From contig JBAYMJ010000024.1 in assembly GCA_041663565.1 (NCBI GenBank), forward strand, positions 1 through 19,226: 19,226 bases of DNA, in the 5' to 3' direction. The position numbers and the translations under genes were made by a program. Source of the stretch: CAINOH01 sp041663565. Lineage in GTDB: Archaea; Micrarchaeota; Micrarchaeia; Norongarragalinales; CAINOH01. Below, in pieces: positions 14,748 through 19,226 of this stretch; the stretch's first letter is position 1, and the number at the start of each line of letters is the position of its first letter. A model generated the notes under the pieces. The model did no database searches. It was not told the origin of the DNA and saw only the letters and a list, made by a program, of their open reading frames with translations.

Positions 14748-15557
14748 ATGTGCTTTTCCGCAAACCACGAGAAGAACAACGCGTTCGTGTGGCTGCTGAT
14801 TGCGGTAGCAGCACTTGTCCTTGCATTCCTTCCGTTTGTTTTTGGCGTCAACGTCGTCAAGAGCTTCGGCTGGATGATGTTTTCCCTGATGCTGGGCATC
14901 GTGTTCCTGCTCGGCCTGCTCTTTTTCGTCGCCCTGTTCTGGAGCTCGCTGCGGCTCGACCGCATGCTTTCCGGGGAGGACCTGCTTGCCCACTGGACGT
15001 ATTCGTCGGAGGAGATTGCGCCGTACGCAACCGGCGAGGAAGCCAGGCTTTCGAGGAACAAGCTGGTCTACCTGTTCTTTACCCTCCTGACGGTAGTGGT
15101 GTGCGAGGGGCTTGCGTACATACTTGACCCCGGGACCGCGCTAGTCCCAGCCGCGATACTTGTCATCGGATGCTTTGCAGTAATCTACGGCGTTCCCAAG
15201 GCGCTTGCTTCCTATGAAAAGCGCTTCGCAACCGACGCCTACATTGGCAGGGCCGGCGCGCTCTTCTGCAATCGTTTCCACTTGTGGAAAATATTCAACG
15301 CAAGCCTCAACCGCGTGTCTTTTGCGGAAGGAAAGCCCGCGTTCCTTGAGATAAACTACTCGTTCCTATCCACCGACGGCTCGGGTCCAACGTCAGTTGC
15401 GGTCAACCTCAAGATTCCCGTGCCGAAGGGAAAGGAAGCCGAGGCCAGGCGCGTTGTGCTTGAACTTTCTGGCAAGCGACCGGCCGGGCCGGATTCAAAG
15501 AAGGCGCTTTGGGAAAAAGAAGAGAAACAACGGAAGTTGCAGGGCTTGAAGAAGTGA
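14748..15557 (+). CDS. Four-helix membrane protein with C-terminal soluble domain, unknown function
   Basis: The product has 269 residues from ATG 14748 (MCFSANHEKNNAFVWLL), with four hydrophobic segments: about 14-33, 40-66, 105-121 and 127-146. The loop between helices 2 and 3 (residues 67-103) contains SSLRLDRMLSGEDLLAHWTY. After the helices comes an approximately 100-residue soluble, strand-rich part (FLEINYSFLSTDG, TSVAVNLKIPVPKG). It closes with a Lys/Glu-rich helix. The layout of two hairpins, then a domain with an INYSFLST strand, is seen in conserved archaeal and bacterial membrane proteins with PH-like cytosolic tails. I cannot name the family. It is probably co-transcribed with the PPOX-fold gene 6 nt downstream. 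Confidence 0.7.
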   Translation: MCFSANHEKNNAFVWLLIAVAALVLAFLPFVFGVNVVKSFGWMMFSLMLGIVFLLGLLFFVALFWSSLRLDRMLSGEDLLAHWTYSSEEIAPYATGEEARLSRNKLVYLFFTLLTVVVCEGLAYILDPGTALVPAAILVIGCFAVIYGVPKALASYEKRFATDAYIGRAGALFCNRFHLWKIFNASLNRVSFAEGKPAFLEINYSFLSTDGSGPTSVAVNLKIPVPKGKEAEARRVVLELSGKRPAGPDSKKALWEKEEKQRKLQGLKK

Positions 15558-15563
15558 TATGTT

Positions 15564-15983
15564 ATGCCAAAAGACGCAATCAAGACCGCCCTCTCCGTAA
15601 TCGAGCGCAGCAGCAAGGCAATCATTGGCTCGGTTGACGCCGACGGCTACCCCAACATCAAGGCGATGCTCAAGCCTCGCGAGCACGACGGCGTGAAGAC
15701 GTTCTACTTCACCACCAACACTTCCTCGATGCGAGTTGCCCAGTACCGCAAGAACCCGAAGGCGTCAATCTACTTTTTCGACGAGCGTTTCTTCAAGGGC
15801 GTGATGCTGAAGGGGAAGATGTCCGTGCTTACCGACGCGGCGGCCAAGAAGAGGATTTGGCGCGACGGAGACGAAATGTACTACCCGAAGGGCGTGGCGG
15901 ACCCCGACTATTGCGTGCTCAAGTTCAGCGCAGAGTCCGGCAGGCTCTACCAGAACTTCGGGTCGGAAGACTTCAATGTTTAA
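15564..15983 (+). CDS. Pyridoxamine 5'-phosphate oxidase-fold (PPOX) flavin-binding-type protein
   Basis: The product has 139 residues and is a single split-barrel domain. The N-terminal pattern AIIGSVDADGYPNIKAML, followed by KTFYFTTNTSSMRVAQYRKN and PKASIYFFDERFFKGVMLKG, is the hallmark of general stress protein 26-like members of the PPOX superfamily. These bind FMN or another flavin as dimers. YYPKGVADPDYCVLKFSAES is the usual C-terminal part. The length matches the family. It lacks features of a true PdxH, so an assignment to vitamin B6 synthesis is not supported. It starts 6 nt after the membrane-protein gene. Confidence 0.88.
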   Translation: MPKDAIKTALSVIERSSKAIIGSVDADGYPNIKAMLKPREHDGVKTFYFTTNTSSMRVAQYRKNPKASIYFFDERFFKGVMLKGKMSVLTDAAAKKRIWRDGDEMYYPKGVADPDYCVLKFSAESGRLYQNFGSEDFNV

Positions 15984-15988
15984 GGCTT

Positions 15989-16000
15989 TGAAAAAGAAAA
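15989..16000 (-). terminator. Oligo-T tract after the tRNA 3'-half fragment
   Basis: On the minus strand, CTTTTCTTTTTC begins 2 nt after the discriminator position of the tRNA-like fragment. Oligo-T tracts end transcription in archaea, so this suggests the fragment is, or once was, a transcribed 3' end. Confidence 0.45.
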
Positions 16001-16001
16001 G

Positions 16002-16038
16002 TGGATGGAACGGGGTTTGAACCCCCGGCCTCATGCTA
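16002..16038 (-). other. tRNA 3'-half-like fragment (from about nt 37 to discriminator)
   Basis: On the minus strand it can be laid out as a tRNA from position 37 to 73: TA, GCATG (39-43), AGGCC (variable loop), GGGGG, TTCAAAC (T-loop with the invariant TTCRA), CCCGT, TCCATCC (acceptor) and discriminator A. T-stem pairs 51-53 are G-C, but 50:64 is G:G and 49:65 is G:T. No matching 5' half (an acceptor GGATGGA, a D-arm, CATGC anticodon stem) is visible on either side. The stop codon of the neighbouring gene lies 6 nt upstream. It may be a tRNA pseudogene, an integration-site remnant or a split tRNA half. Confidence 0.5.
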
Positions 16039-16043
16039 CTGTT

Positions 16044-16625
16044 TTACGCGGTTACGCCCGGCTTTTTCCGTATTGCCGCGTGCGAGACCTCCGAGCGCGG
16101 AATCAACGGCAGCTCCTTGACTACATGGACGTCCCCGTTTTTCGATACTATCACGTGCCTGTAGTCCCTGGCCAGCTTGTTCCAAGTGGCCTTCGGGTCG
16201 TGAAACAGGCCGTGTTCTTCTACGTGTTCGTTTGCCGCCGGGCCGTACGCGTTGATTGCGCTTATGATTTTCTTGTTGAACGGCGTCTGGAGCTGCTTTT
16301 CGATTGCGCGGTTTTCGCGCGCAACGTCCGCGGTGTTCAACGCAACGACCGCGCCGCCCAGCCCCAAGCCCCCGCTTAACTCAGGAGACCCGCCGGTTAC
16401 TGCATTTATGACTCCCAACGCGATTGCCGCCCCCGCGCCTGCGGTGTACTTCAGGCCGGTTTTCTTGAGCGACTGCCTTAGCTTTATTTCCTCAAGCGAT
16501 TCCGTGATGGTCTTCTGCACCTCCGGGTGCAGGTGTGCATATGGGATTACTATCTCTGCGGGTACTTTTCTCGCGGGTTTCGGCTGCGCCATCTGCTTTT
16601 CTTGGATTGGGATGCGTCCTTGCAT
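16044..16625 (-). CDS. Hypothetical protein with Gly/Ala-rich hydrophobic centre
   Basis: The product has 193 residues and I do not recognise it. Start at ATG 16625 (MQGRIPIQEKQ), supported by GGTGA 5 nt upstream; the GTG 9 nt earlier overlaps that site. The N-terminus is basic and Pro-rich (residues 13-22). An acidic-basic helix follows (PEVQKTITESLEEIKLRQSL). Residues about 60-98 are Gly/Ala-rich and hydrophobic (AGAGAAIALGVINAVTGG, then GGLGLGGAVVALNTADVA), like a membrane hairpin. The C-terminal half is soluble (HVEEHGLFHDPKATWNKLAR, VIVSKNGDVHVVKELP). It may be membrane-associated with both ends on one side; this is inference. The tRNA-like fragment begins 6 nt after its stop. Confidence 0.65.
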   Translation of the reverse strand: MQGRIPIQEKQMAQPKPARKVPAEIVIPYAHLHPEVQKTITESLEEIKLRQSLKKTGLKYTAGAGAAIALGVINAVTGGSPELSGGLGLGGAVVALNTADVARENRAIEKQLQTPFNKKIISAINAYGPAANEHVEEHGLFHDPKATWNKLARDYRHVIVSKNGDVHVVKELPLIPRSEVSHAAIRKKPGVTA

Positions 16626-16658
16626 TTTGGTCACCGATACTGAACGTCCTTTTCCTTG

Positions 16659-16666
16659 CTTTTAAG
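16659..16666 (-). promoter_or_regulatory. TATA-like box of the Gly/Ala-rich hypothetical gene
   Basis: Minus-strand CTTAAAAG centred about 37 nt before ATG 16625. Transcription would start about 10 nt before the ATG. Confidence 0.4.
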
Positions 16667-16767
16667 TTTATTCGTCATGGTGCCCGCGTCGGGGAAGGCA
16701 CATAAAGGAAGGAAAACTCGGTTTAGGCGGATTTGATTATAATGGCGAGTGCCTCAAAACGATTCGC

Positions 16768-16775
16768 TATTAACT
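16768..16775 (+). promoter_or_regulatory. TATA-like box of the metallophosphoesterase gene
   Basis: TATTAACT centred 26 nt before ATG 16797, with no Shine-Dalgarno in between. This favours a leaderless start at 16797 over the in-frame GTG at 16749, which would lie upstream of the TATA box. Confidence 0.4.
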
Positions 16776-16796
16776 CCCGGCGGGCATACCACTGCC

Positions 16797-18554
16797 ATGG
16801 CAAAAAAGGGCGGTTCTTCGAAAAACAATTCTTTGTTGTGGGTTGCAGGGTTTGTTGCTTGCGCAATAATCCTCGGCTCAATAATTTTCGGTCCGGGCAT
16901 CCTATTCGGAAACGCCGGCCAGCAGGCAAGCTACCCGATTGATTCCGCGGTCTTTACCACCCTTGACAGGACGATTGTCCCTGTTTCAGTGCCCTCGGCC
17001 TCGCCCAAGCTTTCCCCTGATGACATTCGCAACTTCTCAAAGTACGGCTATGGCGCCTGGCAGTACGGCAGCGGGCTTGCATATGAAAAGAGGCTGGATT
17101 TGATGCCCGCCGCGTATGCCAACTCTTCTGCTAATTCGGCGGTAAAAGCTGCAAGCCTCTTGCGTTTCTTTACAATCACCGACATACACATAACCGACAA
17201 GGAATCGCCTGCACAGACGGTATTTTTCGGCATCAAAGCCGGCATCATCTCAAGCTATTCGCCAGCAATGCTATACACGACCCAGACTCTTGACGCCGCG
17301 GTCCAGACAATCAACGCGCTTCACAAGAAGAAACCATTTGATTTCGGCATCTCCTTGGGCGATGCAATCAACAGCGACCAGTACGACGAGCTGAGGTGGT
17401 ACATTGACGTGCTTGACGGCAAGAACGTAACGCCCGATTCAGGTGCAAAGGACGACCCGGTTCCCGGTCCCTTGAACGATTACCAGGACGAATACGAGGC
17501 AGCCGGGTTTGACAAGTCAATAAGCTGGTACCAGACGCTTGGCAACCACGACCATTACTGGATGGGCATACTGCCCCAGGACGATTACATCAAGGCGGCC
17601 ATGGTGGGTGACAAGATGCTCAACATAGGCAACGTGCTTTCCGACCCTCTTGGCGTAAAGAGCCGCGGCTACTACATGGGCGCGGTTGACGGCCGCACGC
17701 CTTACGGCAACATCATCGGCGCAGGTCCGGTCAAGAGCTTTTCGGAACAGCCGACAGTGCCTGCGGCTGACCCTGCACGCCACGTAGTCCCGAGGGAACA
17801 GTGGATAAGCCAGTTCTTCAACACCACTTCAAGCCCTGTTGGCCACGGGTTCAACAAAACCAATGCAGAAACCGGATTCGCCTGCTATTCTTTCGAGCCG
17901 AAGTCGGACGTCCCAATCAAGGTCATAGTGCTTGACGATACTGACGTAAACGACGGCCCTGCTGCCAACGGCTACGGCCGAGGCATGCTTGACAAGCAGC
18001 GTTACGACTGGCTCGTAAGCGAGCTTGACAAGGGCCAGGCCGATGGCCAGCTCATGATAATCACCGCCCACATCCCGATTGGAATCGACTGGGGTAATGG
18101 CCCCCTCAGTTCCATGGCATCCTGGAGCGCCAACGCCTATGTTACCGAGGAAGCCCTGATTGCCAAGCTCCACACTTATCCCAACCTCATCCTGTGGGCA
18201 GCAGGGCACCGCCACCAGAACACGGTAACCGCCCTGAAGTCACCCGACCCCGCTAGGCCCGAACTGGGGTTCTGGGAAGTCGAAACGTCTTCGCTGCGCG
18301 AGTTCCCCCAGCAGTTCCGCACCTTCGACGTCGTCCGCAACAGCGACAACACAGTCTCAATCTTTGCAACCGACGTTGACTCGGCTGTGAAGGAAGGCTC
18401 GCTTGCCGCAACGGCACGCACCTACGCCATCGCAGCCCACGAAGTATTCAAGCTTCAGATGCAGAACCTTTCCTACAATGCCGAGCTTGTCAAGCAATTG
18501 AGCCCGGAAATGCAGGCTAGGATAAGCAACATCGGCACGCCGGTAAAAAATTAA
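16797..18554 (+). CDS. Membrane-anchored extracellular metallophosphoesterase (TIGR03768-like)
   Basis: The product has 585 residues. After a short basic N-terminus, residues 13-38 form one transmembrane helix (LLWVAGFVACAIILGSIIF). The rest is probably outside the cell. The calcineurin-type dimetal site is complete: ITDIHITD (Asp129, His131), SLGDAINS (Asp189), LGNHDHYW (Asn250, His251), ITAHIPIG (His425) and AGHRHQN (His471, His473). The long insert between the GNHD and TAHIP blocks (about 170 residues, with GYYMGAVDGRTPYG and AGPVKSFSEQPTVPAADPAR) and the end segment (FWEVETSSLREFPQQFRTFD) fit the TIGR03768 metallophosphoesterase family. The substrate is unknown; phosphoesters outside the cell are likely. 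It stands alone, upstream of tRNA-Thr on the other strand. Confidence 0.92.
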   Translation: MAKKGGSSKNNSLLWVAGFVACAIILGSIIFGPGILFGNAGQQASYPIDSAVFTTLDRTIVPVSVPSASPKLSPDDIRNFSKYGYGAWQYGSGLAYEKRLDLMPAAYANSSANSAVKAASLLRFFTITDIHITDKESPAQTVFFGIKAGIISSYSPAMLYTTQTLDAAVQTINALHKKKPFDFGISLGDAINSDQYDELRWYIDVLDGKNVTPDSGAKDDPVPGPLNDYQDEYEAAGFDKSISWYQTLGNHDHYWMGILPQDDYIKAAMVGDKMLNIGNVLSDPLGVKSRGYYMGAVDGRTPYGNIIGAGPVKSFSEQPTVPAADPARHVVPREQWISQFFNTTSSPVGHGFNKTNAETGFACYSFEPKSDVPIKVIVLDDTDVNDGPAANGYGRGMLDKQRYDWLVSELDKGQADGQLMIITAHIPIGIDWGNGPLSSMASWSANAYVTEEALIAKLHTYPNLILWAAGHRHQNTVTALKSPDPARPELGFWEVETSSLREFPQQFRTFDVVRNSDNTVSIFATDVDSAVKEGSLAATARTYAIAAHEVFKLQMQNLSYNAELVKQLSPEMQARISNIGTPVKN

Positions 18555-18570
18555 GCGTGCGCAAGTTGCC

Positions 18571-18590
18571 AAAAGAAATATCAGAAAAAG
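18571..18590 (-). terminator. T-rich terminator of tRNA-Thr
   Basis: Minus-strand CTTTTTC...TTTCTTTT beginning 7 nt after the tRNA 3' end, typical of oligo-T termination in archaea. Confidence 0.5.
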
Positions 18591-18596
18591 GTTGGA

Positions 18597-18670
18597 AGCC
18601 ACCGAAGGGATTTGAACCCTCGACCTATTGCTTACAAGGCAATCGCACTACCAGGCTGTGCTACGGTGGC
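18597..18670 (-). tRNA. tRNA-Thr (anticodon UGU)
   Basis: A complete cloverleaf of 74 nt without intron. Acceptor GCCACCG/CGGTGGC, D-arm GCAC/GTGC with GGTA, anticodon stem ATTGC/GCAAT around loop CTTGTAA (anticodon TGT), variable AGGTC, T-arm GAGGG-TTCAAAT-CCCTT (G:T at 49:65). The discriminator is T, as known for archaeal tRNA-Thr. The 3' CCA is not encoded and must be added by CCA-adding enzyme. A TATA-like box lies about 26 nt upstream and an oligo-T terminator follows. Confidence 0.96.
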
Positions 18671-18690
18671 ATGCTTGTTTTGCATCCTTT

Positions 18691-18700
18691 AGCGTAAAAG
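18691..18700 (-). promoter_or_regulatory. Box A (TATA-like) of tRNA-Thr
   Basis: Minus-strand CTTTTACGCT centred about 26 nt upstream of the first tRNA base, the standard archaeal box A position. Confidence 0.5.
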
Positions 18701-18739
18701 CCGTACGGGGATGCAGGAAGGATTAGTCCAGTTCAAGGT

Positions 18740-19226
18740 TTAATTTTGTTGCCTTTTGTGGCCGAAGCACTTCTCGTAGACTTCCTCGGGTATCTCGTTC
18801 CGGAACGCGGCGAGCGCGAGCGTCTGGTTGAAGCCGTCCTTGCGTTCGGCCTTGATGCGCTCGCCGATTACCTGCGCGAGCTTGGTTATGGCTTCCTTGG
18901 CTTCGGCGGAAGATTCGGGGTCAACTGCGGCCTTTTCCTTGAGGATGCCCATGAGCTTCTCGCGCGTTGCCTTGTTTGCGCCGAAGCCCTTGTCCTTCTC
19001 AAGCTCAGCCATGATTTCCTTTCCGTCTATTGACTCGAACCTTTTCTTGAGGTCCCCCTCAAGCGCAAGGTTGTTTTGGATGGCGTTCTGGATGTCCTCG
19101 ACGTCCATCCTCAGTGCGGCCTTCTCAAGCGCCGCGTCCAGCATCCGCCTTGTCACCTTGTCTGCCTTGTCTATGAAGTTCTGCCTGCACGGCGGGATGC
19201 GCAGCCCTGTTATGCGCACGTTGGTG
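18740..19226 (-). CDS. Hypothetical helical protein (N-terminus beyond right edge)
   Basis: The frame is open to the window edge. A GTG at 19219 could be the start, but codons for Thr-Asn before it are also open, so the gene probably continues outside. There are about 162 visible residues and no recognised family. It is almost all charged and helical (DKADKVTRRMLDAALEKAAL, then MDVEDIQNAIQNNLALEGDL). Three helical blocks end at the C-terminus NEIPEEVYEKCFGHKRQQN. The visible N-terminal part (ITGLRIPPCRQNFI) looks like a strand leading into helices. There is no membrane segment. It precedes tRNA-Thr on the same strand, and its stop lies 69 nt before the tRNA 5' end. Confidence 0.6.
   Translation of the reverse strand, partial: TNVRITGLRIPPCRQNFIDKADKVTRRMLDAALEKAALRMDVEDIQNAIQNNLALEGDLKKRFESIDGKEIMAELEKDKGFGANKATREKLMGILKEKAAVDPESSAEAKEAITKLAQVIGERIKAERKDGFNQTLALAAFRNEIPEEVYEKCFGHKRQQN

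Noticed and set aside
16002..16110. A complete tRNA, perhaps with an intron, around the tRNA-like fragment
   Set aside because: No D-arm or complementary acceptor (GGATGGA) is found on the minus strand upstream. The bases there code for the C-terminus of the neighbouring protein.
16742..16942. Short open frame beginning MASASKRFAINS with a TATAAT-like sequence before it
   Set aside because: It runs through the N-terminal part of the metallophosphoesterase in another frame, has no domain and gives a basic, Cys-rich product of the shadow type.

Overview
The window looks archaeal. It encodes a class III (archaellin/pilin-type) signal peptide, a secreted Lon-like S16 protease of the archaeal COG1750 kind, a SpoIIM-family membrane protein of the archaeal type, RtcB, a tRNA-Thr(UGU) without encoded CCA, TTAAAA-type TATA boxes 25-30 nt upstream of several starts, and oligo-T terminators. 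The mix of class III signal peptides with LamG, propeller and DUF285 surface proteins and many small orphan genes recalls DPANN genomes (Diapherotrites/Micrarchaeota-like), but that placement is inference. No stretch longer than about 165 bp lacks a gene.

Left part (1-5439, all minus strand): a cell-surface locus. First in transcription order is a pilin-like protein carrying the N-terminal half of a LamG fold followed by three YDGG propeller-type repeats. Next comes a giant secreted BspA/DUF285 protein with about 32 repeats of 25 residues, an Ig-like domain, three to four more YDGG repeats and the C-terminal half of a LamG fold; it runs off the left edge. The two genes look like one LamG-propeller-LamG protein split by a DUF285 module. 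This is the most interesting feature of the window.

Middle-left (5531-9411): a four-helix EamA/SMR-like membrane protein, a SpoIIM-family membrane protein, a membrane-anchored extracellular S16 protease convergent with SpoIIM (7 nt overlap), and a small PH-like hypothetical protein.

Middle (9458-12425): RtcB RNA ligase with all catalytic residues and no intein, tightly coupled to a minimal nucleotidyltransferase-fold protein. RtcB and the divergent PH-like gene share one TATA-like box centred between their starts. Two orphan minus-strand genes follow, one a 51-residue coiled coil.

Right part (12538-19226): a class 3 aldehyde dehydrogenase with a SAM methyltransferase 1 nt downstream; a membrane protein with a PPOX-fold flavin-binding-type protein 6 nt downstream; a tRNA 3'-half-like fragment; an orphan Gly-rich protein; a membrane-anchored metallophosphoesterase (TIGR03768-like); tRNA-Thr; and an orphan helical protein that runs off the right edge. 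Apart from the left surface locus, most genes look like ordinary chromosomal genes in short one- or two-gene units.
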